Made by a program: the position numbers and the translations under genes. Of a stretch of 64,000 bases of DNA, positions 29,350 to 38,387 are shown in pieces. The notes under the pieces are model-generated. The model was not told where the DNA came from and made no database searches. It saw only the letters and a list, made by a program, of their open reading frames with translations. The stretch is from Shewanella aquimarina. Its GTDB lineage: Bacteria > Pseudomonadota > Gammaproteobacteria > Enterobacterales > Shewanellaceae. The stretch is from assembly GCF_023349185.1 (NCBI RefSeq), contig NZ_JAKIKY010000014.1:1-64000 (forward strand), given 5' to 3'. Each line of letters opens with the position of its first letter. The first letter of the stretch is position 1.

Positions 29350-29805
29350 TTGGCAACTCTAGAAAGTAAGCTGGAACAGATGCTTATCGCACCAGTTGAA
29401 GCATTGGGCCATAGTCTGTGGGGATTGGAATATGTACAGGCAGGCAAGCATTCTGTGCTGCGTGTATATATAGATAATGAAAACGGCATTTTTATCGATG
29501 ATTGTGCCGATGTCAGTCGCCAGATCAGTGCCGTGCTCGATGTCGAGGACCCGATTTCGACCGAATATACGCTAGAAGTTTCCTCACCGGGTGTCGATAG
29601 ACCATTATTTACTGCAGAGCAGTATGCACAATACCTAGGTGAAACCGTAAAGGTACAACTGACTATGCCTGTCGCTGGTAGTCGTAATTTAAAAGGGACC
29701 GTCGCGGGCGTTGAGGGGCAGATGCTGACCCTTACCGTAGATGGCAACGAACTGATTATTGCCTTGGATAATATCCGTAAGGGCAACTTAATCGCTAAGT
29801 TTTGA
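29350..29805 (+). CDS. rimP: Ribosome maturation factor RimP
   Basis: Binds the free 30S subunit and aids its late maturation. The protein shows [40 protein letters not shown] and [15 protein letters not shown], the conserved core, then a C-terminal SH3-like domain. The start is placed at TTG 29350 ([11 protein letters not shown] follows), because GGGGGT lies 4 bases upstream and the product is 151 residues against 150 in E. coli. The ATGs at 29266 and just after it would add 28 residues without similarity. nusA follows after 27 bases. Confidence 0.94.
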   Translation: MATLESKLEQMLIAPVEALGHSLWGLEYVQAGKHSVLRVYIDNENGIFIDDCADVSRQISAVLDVEDPISTEYTLEVSSPGVDRPLFTAEQYAQYLGETVKVQLTMPVAGSRNLKGTVAGVEGQMLTLTVDGNELIIALDNIRKGNLIAKF

Positions 29806-29832
29806 TGGATTCGAGCTGAACGAGGCAAGAGA

Positions 29833-31332
29833 ATGAACAAAGAGATTCTGCTAGTCGCTGAGGCGGTTTCAAATGAGAAGGCCGTGCCACGCGAAAAGAT
29901 TTTTGAAGCGTTGGAGATTGCGTTAGCGACGGCTACCAAGAAAAAATATGAAGGCGATATCGAAGTTCGTGTCGCTATCGACCGTAAGACAGGCGAATAC
30001 GAAACCTTCCGTCGTTGGATGGTGGTTGAGGATGACGGTCAGGCGCTGGAAAATCCTTTCCGCGAGATCACCCTGGAAGCGGCTCGTTACGAAAACCCAG
30101 AGATTCAAGTGGGTGAGTATATCGAAGATGAGATCGAGTCAGTCGTCTTCGACCGTATTACCACTCAAACCGCTAAGCAGGTAATCGTACAGAAGGTACG
30201 TGAAGCCGAGCGTGCACAGATCGTCGACCAGTTCTTGGAGAAAGAAGGAGAGCTGATCACTGGTGTGGTGAAGAAGAGCAACCGCGAGAGCGTAGTCGTC
30301 GACTTGGGTAACAATGCCGACGCCGTGCTGTTCAAAGAAGATCTTATCTCACGTGAAAGCTTCCGTCCTGGTGACCGTGTTCGTGCGCTGCTATACGCCG
30401 TACGTCCAGAAGCCCGCGGTGCGCAGCTGTTCCTGACCCGTACTAAGCCAGACATGCTCATCGAGCTGTTCCGTGTGGAAGTACCGGAGATTGCCGACGA
30501 GATGATTGAGATCATGGGCGCGGCCCGTGATCCAGGTTCTCGCGCTAAGATTGCGGTCAAGTCTAATGACCGTCGCATCGATCCTATCGGTGCTTGTGTG
30601 GGCATGCGCGGCGCGCGTGTTCAGGCCGTGTCTAATGAGTTAGGCGGTGAGCGTGTTGATATCGTGCTTTGGGATGATAACCCAGCGCAATTTGTGATCA
30701 ACGCCATGGCGCCGGCCGATGTGGCTTCTATCATAGTCGACGAAGATAACCATTCTATGGATATCGCCGTTGAAGCCGACTCATTGGCACAAGCTATTGG
30801 CCGTAACGGTCAAAACGTGCGTTTGGCGACTCAGTTATCGGGCTGGGAACTAAACGTGATGACAGTGGAAGATATGCAGGCTAAGCATCAGGCTGAAAGC
30901 GCCAAGATCGTTAATCTGTTTGTGACGTCACTGGATGTCGATGAAGATTTTGCTCAAGTACTGGCAGATGAAGGTTTTACCTCACTTGAAGAAGTTGCCT
31001 ATGTGCCTGAGTCAGAACTGCTAGAAATCGACGGCTTCGACGAGGAGATCGTTGAGGCACTCAGAGAACGCGCCAAGGCGGCGATCTCTACACGGGCTTT
31101 GGCATCCGAGGAAGCACTTGACGGTGCTGAGCCAAGCGAAGATTTACTTGCCCTAGAAGGTTTAGAGCGTCACTTGGCGTATGTGTTGGCAAGTAAAGGC
31201 GTGATTACGCTTGAAGATTTAGCCGAACAAGGCATTGATGATTTGATCGAGATTGAAGAATTAACAGAAGAAAAAGCTGGTGAGCTCATCATGGCGGCCC
31301 GCAACATCTGTTGGTTTGGCGAAGAAGCTTAA
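29833..31332 (+). CDS. nusA: Transcription termination/antitermination protein NusA
   Basis: RNA polymerase-associated factor for pausing, termination and antitermination. The 499 residues fall into an N-terminal polymerase-binding domain (1 to about 130), an S1 domain (about 135-200, [19 protein letters not shown]), two KH domains (about 230-345, with [21 protein letters not shown] and [12 protein letters not shown] motifs), and two acidic repeats at the C terminus (about 365-490). E. coli NusA is 495 residues. infB follows after 26 bases; the order rimP-nusA-infB is conserved. Confidence 0.98.
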   Translation: MNKEILLVAEAVSNEKAVPREKIFEALEIALATATKKKYEGDIEVRVAIDRKTGEYETFRRWMVVEDDGQALENPFREITLEAARYENPEIQVGEYIEDEIESVVFDRITTQTAKQVIVQKVREAERAQIVDQFLEKEGELITGVVKKSNRESVVVDLGNNADAVLFKEDLISRESFRPGDRVRALLYAVRPEARGAQLFLTRTKPDMLIELFRVEVPEIADEMIEIMGAARDPGSRAKIAVKSNDRRIDPIGACVGMRGARVQAVSNELGGERVDIVLWDDNPAQFVINAMAPADVASIIVDEDNHSMDIAVEADSLAQAIGRNGQNVRLATQLSGWELNVMTVEDMQAKHQAESAKIVNLFVTSLDVDEDFAQVLADEGFTSLEEVAYVPESELLEIDGFDEEIVEALRERAKAAISTRALASEEALDGAEPSEDLLALEGLERHLAYVLASKGVITLEDLAEQGIDDLIEIEELTEEKAGELIMAARNICWFGEEA

Positions 31333-31358
31333 GTCGATCAACAGAGGGGAGTTTACAG

Positions 31359-34016
31359 ATGGCAGATACCACAGTAGCAAAACTGGCCGAGGAAGTAGGG
31401 AAGAGTGCTGATCGATTAGTTGAGCAGTTTTCTGAGGCCGGCATTAAGAAGAGTAAAACAGATACTGTTTCAGAAGAAGAAAAGCAGAAGTTGCTTGAGT
31501 TTTTGAAGAAGCAACACGGCGGCGATGCCGCGCCAACCAAGATGACACTGCAACGCAAGTCTATCTCGACGCTGAGTGTGTCGGGAAGCGGTGGACAGTC
31601 GAAAGACATCAAGGTTGAAGTACGTAAGAAGCGTACTTTCGTTAAGCGTGACCCGGCGGCAGAAGCCGAGGCGGAAGCTAAGGCCAAGGCAGAAGCCGAA
31701 GCTAAAGCTGCGGCAGAAGCAGAAGCCAAGGCTAAGGCCGAAGCAGAAGCTAAGGCAAAGGCCGAGGCAGAAGCCAAGGCTAAGGCGAAGGCGAAAGCCG
31801 ACGCAGAAGCTAAGGCCAAGAAGGTTGCTGAGAGCAAGCCTGCTGTTGAAGAGACAGCCGAAGAAAAAGCTGCTCGTGCCGAAGAGGCCCGTCTGTTGGC
31901 GGCTAAAGAGGCTGCTGCTAAGGCTAAGGCCGACGAAGAAGCTAAGGCTGCGGCCGAAGAAGCACGTCGTCTTGCCGAAGAGAACGAGAAGCGTTGGGCA
32001 GAAGAAGAGCGTCTGCGTAAAGAATCTGAAAACAGCGCCGATCACCATGTGACCACATCGACTGAAGCGCGCGCCGCCGAAGATACCGCCGATAGAGACG
32101 CCGAGCGACGTGGTCGCCGTGCGCGTAAGCCTGCCGGTGGCAAGAAAGAAGCTGCGAATAAGAAGCGCGGCGGAAGAGATGCCCGCGGTGGTCGTAACAA
32201 CCGCAATCAGCGCAACGCGCCAGAGTCGATGGATCATGGCTTCAACAAGCCTGCTGCCGCCGTTACCCGTGACGTGACCATTGGCGAAACCGTAACGGTT
32301 GCCGAGCTGGCACAGAAGATGGCGGTTAAGGCGACCGAGATCATCAAGCAGATGATGAAGATGGGCTCTATGGTTACCATCAACCAGGTACTTGATCAGG
32401 AAACTGCTCAGCTGGTTGCCGAGGAGATGGGCCACAAGGTGGTACTGACTCGCGAAAACGAGCTAGAGCATCAAGTGCTTGCTGACCGTGACGGTAACGT
32501 TAAGGTTGAGCCTCGTGCACCGGTTGTGACCATCATGGGTCACGTTGACCATGGTAAGACATCGCTACTTGACTATATTCGTCGCGCTAAAGTGGCTTCT
32601 GGCGAAGCGGGTGGTATTACCCAGCATATCGGTGCATACCATGTCGAAACCGGCAATGGCATGATCACCTTCTTAGATACCCCAGGTCACGCCGCGTTTA
32701 CCGCTATGCGTGCTCGTGGTGCTAAGGCGACCGATATCGTTGTGCTAGTGGTTGCGGCCGATGACGGCGTGATGCCACAGACCATCGAGGCTATCCAGCA
32801 CGCGAAGGCGGGCGGTGTACCGCTTATCGTTGCGGTGAACAAGATAGATAAGCCTGAGGCCGATCCTGATCGCGTTAAGTCTGAGCTTTCTCAGCACGGC
32901 GTTATGTCAGAAGATTGGGGCGGCAGCAACATGTTCGTCCACGTATCGGCTAAGTCTGGTGAAGGTATCGACGAGCTGCTGGAAGGCATCTTGCTTGAGG
33001 CCGAGGTACTGGAACTTAAGGCGGTACGCGAAGGTATGGCGGCCGGTGTCGTGGTCGAGTCTAAGCTAGATAAGGGCCGTGGTCCTGTTGCGACCATTCT
33101 GGTACAAGAAGGTACTCTGAAACAGGGCGATATCGTTCTGTGTGGTCTAGAGTACGGTAAAGTCCGTGCGATGAAGGATGAGAATGGTAAGTCGATCACC
33201 GAAGCCGGTCCATCGATTCCAGTTGAGATCTTAGGTCTTTCTGGTGTGCCATCAGCAGGTGACGAAGCGACTGTTGTTCGTGATGAGCGTAAGGCGCGCG
33301 AAGTGGCACTCTACCGTCAAGGTAAGTTCCGTGACGTTAAGCTGGCACGTCAGCAGAAGTCTAAGCTTGAGAACATGTTCGCTAACATGACCGAAGGCGA
33401 AGTCCAAGAGCTGAACATCGTACTGAAGGCAGACGTACAAGGCTCGCTGGAAGCGATCTCTGACTCGCTCAACAAGCTGTCTACCGACGAAGTTAAGGTG
33501 AACATCATCGCTAGCGGTGTAGGTGGATTAACCGAGACAGATGCGACCCTGGCGGCTGCGTCAAACGCTATCATGGTTGGTTTCAACGTTCGCGCCGATG
33601 CTCAGGCCCGTAAGACGATTGAAAGCGAAAGCGTTGACCTGCGCTACTACAGCGTTATCTATCATCTGATCGATGAAGTTAAGGCTGCTATGGGCGGCAT
33701 GTTGGCACCAGAATTCAAGCAAGAGATCATTGGTCTTGCCGAGGTGCGTGACGTGTTCAAGTCACCTAAGATTGGTGCTATCGCTGGTTGTATGGTTACC
33801 GAGGGTACCATCAAGCGTAGCGCGCCTATCCGCGTACTGCGTGACAACGTGGTGATCTTCGAAGGTGAGCTGGAATCTCTGCGCCGCTTTAAGGATGACG
33901 TTAACGAAGTTCGTAACGGTATGGAGTGTGGTATCGGCGTGAAGAACTATAATGACGTCAAAGTTGGCGATCAGATTGAGGTCTTCGAAACGGTCGAAAT
34001 CGCTCGAACCTTATAA
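31359..34016 (+). CDS. infB: Translation initiation factor IF-2
   Basis: GTPase that brings initiator tRNA to the 30S subunit and promotes subunit joining. An N-terminal IF2-N module (about 1-50) is followed by a long Ala/Glu/Lys-rich linker (about residues 100-280). A second IF2-N motif sits near 305-355. The G domain has [12 protein letters not shown] (G1), DTPGHAAF (G3) and NKIDKPEAD (G4). Domains II to IV follow, ending [12 protein letters not shown]. The start at ATG 31359 has GAGGGGAG upstream; 885 residues (E. coli 890). The upstream in-frame ATG at 31311 overlaps nusA and is rejected. Internal starts for shorter IF2 forms are likely by analogy but not proven. Its stop codon abuts the fold-back repeat. 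Confidence 0.97.
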   Translation: MADTTVAKLAEEVGKSADRLVEQFSEAGIKKSKTDTVSEEEKQKLLEFLKKQHGGDAAPTKMTLQRKSISTLSVSGSGGQSKDIKVEVRKKRTFVKRDPAAEAEAEAKAKAEAEAKAAAEAEAKAKAEAEAKAKAEAEAKAKAKAKADAEAKAKKVAESKPAVEETAEEKAARAEEARLLAAKEAAAKAKADEEAKAAAEEARRLAEENEKRWAEEERLRKESENSADHHVTTSTEARAAEDTADRDAERRGRRARKPAGGKKEAANKKRGGRDARGGRNNRNQRNAPESMDHGFNKPAAAVTRDVTIGETVTVAELAQKMAVKATEIIKQMMKMGSMVTINQVLDQETAQLVAEEMGHKVVLTRENELEHQVLADRDGNVKVEPRAPVVTIMGHVDHGKTSLLDYIRRAKVASGEAGGITQHIGAYHVETGNGMITFLDTPGHAAFTAMRARGAKATDIVVLVVAADDGVMPQTIEAIQHAKAGGVPLIVAVNKIDKPEADPDRVKSELSQHGVMSEDWGGSNMFVHVSAKSGEGIDELLEGILLEAEVLELKAVREGMAAGVVVESKLDKGRGPVATILVQEGTLKQGDIVLCGLEYGKVRAMKDENGKSITEAGPSIPVEILGLSGVPSAGDEATVVRDERKAREVALYRQGKFRDVKLARQQKSKLENMFANMTEGEVQELNIVLKADVQGSLEAISDSLNKLSTDEVKVNIIASGVGGLTETDATLAAASNAIMVGFNVRADAQARKTIESESVDLRYYSVIYHLIDEVKAAMGGMLAPEFKQEIIGLAEVRDVFKSPKIGAIAGCMVTEGTIKRSAPIRVLRDNVVIFEGELESLRRFKDDVNEVRNGMECGIGVKNYNDVKVGDQIEVFETVEIARTL
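31660..31815 (+). repeat. In-frame [17 protein letters not shown] repeat in infB
   Basis: About 155 bases of near-tandem 6- and 12-base units (variants of GAAGCTAAGGCC) encode alternating Ala-Glu-Ala-Lys residues at about residues 101-154 of IF-2. It would form a long charged single helix. Unit number is prone to change by slippage, and this is a likely site of length variation among relatives. Confidence 0.8.
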
Positions 34017-34177
34017 TACCAATTACAGTAAGTTAGTGATTAGGAGTAGCGTAAGAAAAACGTTTGAGAGCTAGGCAGGATTTTTCGATAAGTAGTTCGT
34101 CTACAATCAAAAATGCTAGCGCAGTTATCGAACGTTTTAACAAGCTAGGATGATCAGCTATTTACTACGATTGGTAT
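34016..34177. repeat. 162-bp fold-back repeat (MITE/REP-like), copy 2
   Basis: Same length and same terminal inverted ends (ATACCAAT / ATTGGTAT) as the copy at 14086-14247, about 83% identical without gaps. The element begins on the last base of the infB stop codon TAA, so the stop and the repeat share the sequence TAATACCAAT; TAAT also precedes or overlaps the end of copy 1. It separates infB from its terminator and rbfA. Confidence 0.85.
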
Positions 34178-34187
34178 CAGTATCCAA

Positions 34188-34211
34188 GGGGCGGCGTAAG
34201 CCGCCCTTTTT
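34188..34211 (+). terminator. Rho-independent terminator between infB and rbfA
   Basis: GGGCGGC / GCCGCCC with loop GTAA is followed by TTTTT. It would partly uncouple rbfA-truB from nusA-infB. Confidence 0.9.
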
Positions 34212-34303
34212 GTTCAGGCATGACCCGAGGCAAGGTGTTACCGACATAGCGTTGGTTGCAGCTTTACCAAACCGGTCACCTGTTTTTGAGATGGCAAAAT
34301 ATT

Positions 34304-34726
34304 ATGGCAAGAGAATTTAGTCGTACTCGTCGCATCGCCCAGCAGCTACAGCAAGAGCTGGCTCAGGTGTTGCAACGTGACATCAAAGATCCGCGTATCG
34401 GTATGGTGACGGTTAACGACGTCGATGTATCTCGCGATCTTAACTACGCCAAGGTCTATGTCACCTTCTTCGAGGAAGACAAGGCGGTGGTAGAAGAGAA
34501 GCTGGCGGCACTAGAGGCGGCAGCGGGTTATGTACGCTCACTGGTAGCGGGTCGCATGAAGCTAAGGGTTATGCCTGAGATTCGCTTCATCTACGACGCC
34601 TCACTGATCGAAGGTATGCGTATGTCTAACCTGGTGAGTCAAGTGATCACCAAGGATAAGGCCAAGGCGCGCGAACACGGTCGTGAAGACGAAGAGCAAG
34701 ACAGCACCGAGCAGGATGATAACTAA
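34304..34726 (+). CDS. rbfA: Ribosome-binding factor A
   Basis: A KH-like protein needed for 16S rRNA 5' end maturation and cold growth. [23 protein letters not shown] opens the protein; [30 protein letters not shown] and [14 protein letters not shown] follow. The start at ATG 34304 gives 140 residues with an acidic tail. The longer frame from 34256 lacks family similarity. The stop overlaps the start of truB (TAATG), indicating translational coupling. Confidence 0.96.
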   Translation: MAREFSRTRRIAQQLQQELAQVLQRDIKDPRIGMVTVNDVDVSRDLNYAKVYVTFFEEDKAVVEEKLAALEAAAGYVRSLVAGRMKLRVMPEIRFIYDASLIEGMRMSNLVSQVITKDKAKAREHGREDEEQDSTEQDDN

Positions 34727-35673
34727 TGGCGCGTAAACCTAGAGGTCGCTTGGTCGACGGCATAGTGCTGCTGGACAAAGACACGGGAATGAGCTCCAAC
34801 TTCGCCTTGCAGAGAGTCAAGCGAATCTATAACGCCGCCAAGGCGGGCCATACCGGCGCGCTGGATCCCTTAGCAACCGGCATGCTGCCGATCTGCCTGG
34901 GAGAGGCCACCAAGTTTTCTCAGCATCTGCTCGATGCCGACAAGCGTTACCTGGTGACCGCAAAGCTAGGTGTACGCACCGATACCAGTGATTCAGACGG
35001 TGAAGTGGTGCAGACGCGTCCGATTAACTTTACCGAGCAGCAGCTCGAAGAGGCACTGGAGCATTTTCGTGGCGAGACCATGCAGGTGCCCTCTATGTAC
35101 TCGGCGCTCAAGTATCAGGGCCAGCCCCTATACAAGTACGCCAGAGAAGGCAAAGAGGTGCCTCGTGAGGCGCGCCCTATCAAGGTCTTCGAGCTCAATT
35201 TTATCAAGCTCGAGGGTGATGAGCTGACCCTGGACATCCACTGCTCTAAGGGCACCTATATTCGCACCATCACAGACGATCTTGGTGAGATGCTGGGATG
35301 CGGCGCCCATGTCATCATGCTGCGCCGCACAGGCGTCGCCGGTTATCCTTACGATAAGATGGTGACCCTGGAACAGCTCGAGGCATTACTCACCCAGGCA
35401 CAGGCCGAGGAGCGCCCTCCCAAGGAGCTGTTGGATCCTTTGTTGTTGCCTATGGACACAGCGGTAAGCGGCCTTAAGGAGATCAATGTCTCCGATGAGC
35501 TGGCCCACTATCTGATGAACGGTAATCCGGTTCAGGTGGCGAATCTGCCGGTCGATGAGCTGGTACGCATCACGCTCGGTGAGGCGAAACAATTTGTCGG
35601 CATCGGCCAGATGAACGACGATGGGCTGTTGGCGCCTAAGCGCCTGGTGGTATTGCACGACGAGCAGGCCTGA
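34726..35673 (+). CDS. truB: tRNA pseudouridine(55) synthase
   Basis: Converts U55 in the T-loop of all elongator tRNAs to pseudouridine. The catalytic region [24 protein letters not shown] near residues 40-62 has the active-site Asp in ALDPLATG; it is described here by those motifs only. [27 protein letters not shown] and [10 protein letters not shown] follow, with a C-terminal PUA-like domain (about 250-310). Length 315 (E. coli 314). The start overlaps the rbfA stop. Confidence 0.97.
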   Translation: MARKPRGRLVDGIVLLDKDTGMSSNFALQRVKRIYNAAKAGHTGALDPLATGMLPICLGEATKFSQHLLDADKRYLVTAKLGVRTDTSDSDGEVVQTRPINFTEQQLEEALEHFRGETMQVPSMYSALKYQGQPLYKYAREGKEVPREARPIKVFELNFIKLEGDELTLDIHCSKGTYIRTITDDLGEMLGCGAHVIMLRRTGVAGYPYDKMVTLEQLEALLTQAQAEERPPKELLDPLLLPMDTAVSGLKEINVSDELAHYLMNGNPVQVANLPVDELVRITLGEAKQFVGIGQMNDDGLLAPKRLVVLHDEQA

Positions 35674-35676
35674 GGC

Positions 35677-35705
35677 TTGCTTAATGGTGCTAAAATCGGT
35701 ACTAT
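35677..35705 (+). promoter_or_regulatory. Sigma-70 promoter of rpsO
   Basis: TTGCTT (35677-35682) and TACTAT (35700-35705) at 17-base spacing lie directly after the truB stop, about 65 bases before rpsO. The leader between them is long enough for S15 autoregulation as known in E. coli, but no pseudoknot was modelled. Confidence 0.7.
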
Positions 35706-35768
35706 AGCGCGCTCTCTTTGGCTGAGTTAGTGATCGGCTGAAGTTTCTATCTATTTTTGGAGAAAAAA

Positions 35769-36038
35769 ATGTCACTAAGTAAAGAAGTAAAAGCACAAAT
35801 CCTGGCTGATTTCGGCCGTGGTGAAAATGATTCAGGTTCTACTGAAGTTCAGGTTGCCCTGCTAACTGCACAGATCAACCACCTACAAGGTCACTTCAAA
35901 GAGCACATCCATGATCATCACTCACGTCGTGGTTTGCTTCGCATGGTTAACTCTCGTCGTAAGCTTCTAGCTTACCTGAAGCGCACTGAAAACGAGCGCT
36001 ATCAAGAGCTTATCAAGAAGTTAGGTCTACGTCGCTAA
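35769..36038 (+). CDS. rpsO: 30S ribosomal protein S15
   Basis: Primary 16S rRNA-binding protein of the platform and a contact to the 50S subunit. All 89 residues follow the family: [48 protein letters not shown] and [13 protein letters not shown]. The start at ATG 35769 follows GGAG; the 4-residue-longer frame from 35757 is not needed. A terminator comes directly after and the next gene on the plus strand is pnp, but a minus-strand gene lies between them. Confidence 0.98.
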   Translation: MSLSKEVKAQILADFGRGENDSGSTEVQVALLTAQINHLQGHFKEHIHDHHSRRGLLRMVNSRRKLLAYLKRTENERYQELIKKLGLRR

Positions 36039-36065
36039 TCTATCGATTAGTACTGTAGTGAAAAA

Positions 36066-36088
36066 AGGAGGCTTGGCCTCCTTTTTTA
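36066..36088. terminator. Rho-independent terminator after rpsO (bidirectional)
   Basis: AGGAGGC / GCCTCCT with loop TTG is flanked by A6 and T6. It ends rpsO and, on the other strand, the GGDEF-EAL gene. Confidence 0.92.
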
Positions 36089-36157
36089 TGCCTGATTTTC
36101 GGAAATGGCTGTTGCTAATGGCATTGGCTAATCGCTTTGGTGACATTAAAGCGGCGA

Positions 36158-38191
36158 TTAAATCTGGCTGATGCTAGCGTTGTTGGGGGCGATATAGCGT
36201 TCCTCAAACTCGCTAATATCCAGCGGCTGACTGTAATAGAAGCCCTGACCTATCTGGCAGTCCATCTGCTTGAGCCAGTTCAGCTGCTGCTCATTCTCAA
36301 TGCCTTCAGCCACGATATGCAGGTTTAACTGTTTGCCGAGCATCAAGATAGTAGAGGCGATGGCGCTCTCATTGGGGAGATCCGTCACGAAGCAGCGGTC
36401 GATCTTCATGGTGGTGATCGGCAGGTGACGCAGGTAAGAGAGCGAGGAGTAGCCGGTGCCGAAGTCGTCCACCGCGATACCAAATCCGGCGCCCTTGAGC
36501 TGCTCCAGTTTATGGATGGCGAGCTCGATATCATTCATCAGCGAGGTCTCGGTGATCTCTATCTCAAGCAGGTTAGGATCTATCTGGTAGCGCAGTGCCA
36601 GTTGCTTGATATCCGGCACCAGGCTGGCATCGGCAAACTGCTGTGAAGCGACGTTGACCGCGATGGGGATGGCGTAGTTATAGCGCTTACGCCAATGCTT
36701 CAGGGTGCGGCAGGCCTCTTCGATAACCCAGCGCCCGAGCGGGATGATGATACCTGTCTCCTCGGCTACGGGGATGAAAGACATAGGGCTGATGAGCCGG
36801 CCATCTTTCTTCCAGCGTATCAGCGCCTCACAAGCGATCACCTTACCCGTCTTAATATTAAACTTAGGCTGAAAGTGCAGCAGGAATTCGTTGTTCTTCA
36901 ATGCGTCATGCAGGGAGGCTTCGGTTCTGAGGCGCACGGCGGCACGCTCAGTCATCTGCTGCTTGAAGAAGGCCCATTGATTCGAGCCTGCGGCCTTGGC
37001 GCTGTACATGGCGATGTCTGCATGGCGGATCAGATCTTCGGCGCTCAGGCCATCATCGGGATAGATAGAGATCCCCACCGACGCCGCTGGATGTATGGTG
37101 TGTTCGTTAAGCTGCAGCGGCACGTTGAGCTGCATGAGGAGCTTGTCGACAAAATCCGCCGCTTGATCCGGCGTTCTGGCATCTTCGGCCAGGATGACAA
37201 ACTCGTCGCCGCCCAGGCGGGCCACAGTGCCGCGATCGCCGACGACACGCTCAAGCACCCTGGCGATACGGGCGAGGAATTGATCCCCTAGCGCATGCCC
37301 CAGGGAGTCGTTGACGTTCTTGAAACGGTCGAGATCGATAAACAGCATGGTAAATTGATGCTTATGCACCCTAGCGCGTTGAATCGATACCGCTATGGTT
37401 TCCAGCAGCAGGGTGCGGTTGGGCAGGCCGGTGAGGGGATCGCGGGTGGCCATGCGGCGCAGTTTGCTCTGGGTCTGACCAAATTGAATTAAGATTTGAT
37501 TAAATTTTGATGTCACCAGGCCCAGTTCGTCGTCCTGATGGGCAGGAGACATGGGCAGCAGATTCTCGTCCGGTAGCTCTGGATCTATCTTATCTATCGC
37601 CTCGCTGATCTGGGCGATAGGTTTGGTCAGGAAGCGGTGGAAGATGATGGACAGCGCCATGGTGACCAGGAGCGCCCGGGCCAGGGTGGCCAGGAAGCTG
37701 AAACGTAACTGGGAAAACAGGGAGTCGGTCAGCTCCTGGGTGTTATAGAAGATGGTCAGGGTGCCGATGATCTGTTGTTTCTCCGTACCCTCGAAGAAGG
37801 AGGGACGGTAGAGGGTGCGGCTGATCTGTTTCAGGTCGCCAAACAGTTTTTCACTGAGCTTACGCACCAGTGGGTTATCGGTGAAGGGATTGTTCATGGA
37901 GACAAACATACTGCCGTCATCGAGTTCGATCACCGCCTCGCCCACATGCTCGACCTTAAGCACCCCTTCCAGGGTCTGGGTGGCCAGGTTGTCGTCCAAG
38001 GCCCAGACGGCATTGGCGGCGGGCTGCTCGATAGAGTTGAGGAGCTCTTCCTGGGCGACCATGAGCTGTTGGCGGGCCGAGACCCCGACCAGGGCGACCT
38101 CGACAATAAAGATGGCAACGGCAAAAAATAACGCTGAAAAAACGACCAGAGTCGTTTGTTTCCATGTTAAGGATTTAAACCGAGCGCTCAT
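36158..38191 (-). CDS. Membrane GGDEF-EAL protein (cyclic-di-GMP turnover)
   Basis: Sensor of 677 residues. There is one membrane helix near 14-36, a periplasmic domain of about 130 residues containing SIEQPAANAVWALDDNLA, a second helix near 165-186 and a HAMP-like segment with ISEAIDKIDPE. The GGDEF domain has an intact GGDEF near 327-331, but the RxxD inhibitory site in front of it is replaced by GDRG. The EAL domain keeps the full phosphodiesterase set: EAL near 455, NVASQQF, EITETSLM, DDFGTGYSSL and EGIENEQQ. It can therefore plausibly make and degrade cyclic-di-GMP. The start at MSARFKSL is preceded by AAGGGG. It lies on the minus strand between rpsO and pnp. The signal it senses is unknown. 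Confidence 0.9.
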   Translation of the reverse strand: MSARFKSLTWKQTTLVVFSALFFAVAIFIVEVALVGVSARQQLMVAQEELLNSIEQPAANAVWALDDNLATQTLEGVLKVEHVGEAVIELDDGSMFVSMNNPFTDNPLVRKLSEKLFGDLKQISRTLYRPSFFEGTEKQQIIGTLTIFYNTQELTDSLFSQLRFSFLATLARALLVTMALSIIFHRFLTKPIAQISEAIDKIDPELPDENLLPMSPAHQDDELGLVTSKFNQILIQFGQTQSKLRRMATRDPLTGLPNRTLLLETIAVSIQRARVHKHQFTMLFIDLDRFKNVNDSLGHALGDQFLARIARVLERVVGDRGTVARLGGDEFVILAEDARTPDQAADFVDKLLMQLNVPLQLNEHTIHPAASVGISIYPDDGLSAEDLIRHADIAMYSAKAAGSNQWAFFKQQMTERAAVRLRTEASLHDALKNNEFLLHFQPKFNIKTGKVIACEALIRWKKDGRLISPMSFIPVAEETGIIIPLGRWVIEEACRTLKHWRKRYNYAIPIAVNVASQQFADASLVPDIKQLALRYQIDPNLLEIEITETSLMNDIELAIHKLEQLKGAGFGIAVDDFGTGYSSLSYLRHLPITTMKIDRCFVTDLPNESAIASTILMLGKQLNLHIVAEGIENEQQLNWLKQMDCQIGQGFYYSQPLDISEFEERYIAPNNASISQI

Positions 38192-38387
38192 TTGCCACCC
38201 CTTGTTACCAGTGACCAATCACATTCTAAATTTCAGAAAAAGCAGCGATAGACAGAAATTTATCTTTATCTAACCACTTTAGAGAAAAGATTCAGCTTTG
38301 TCATCTACATGTGCTCTTTATCTATTGATTAGACTTGCAGTATACTTAGCCGCGAAATTAAGGTTATTAAATTAAGGAAAGGTTCAC

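Noticed and set aside
31470..32435. 321-codon open frame antisense to infB
   Set aside because: Product of the Ala/Glu/Lys repeat read backwards (Leu/Phe/Ser/Ala-rich); not a membrane protein gene despite its hydrophobicity.
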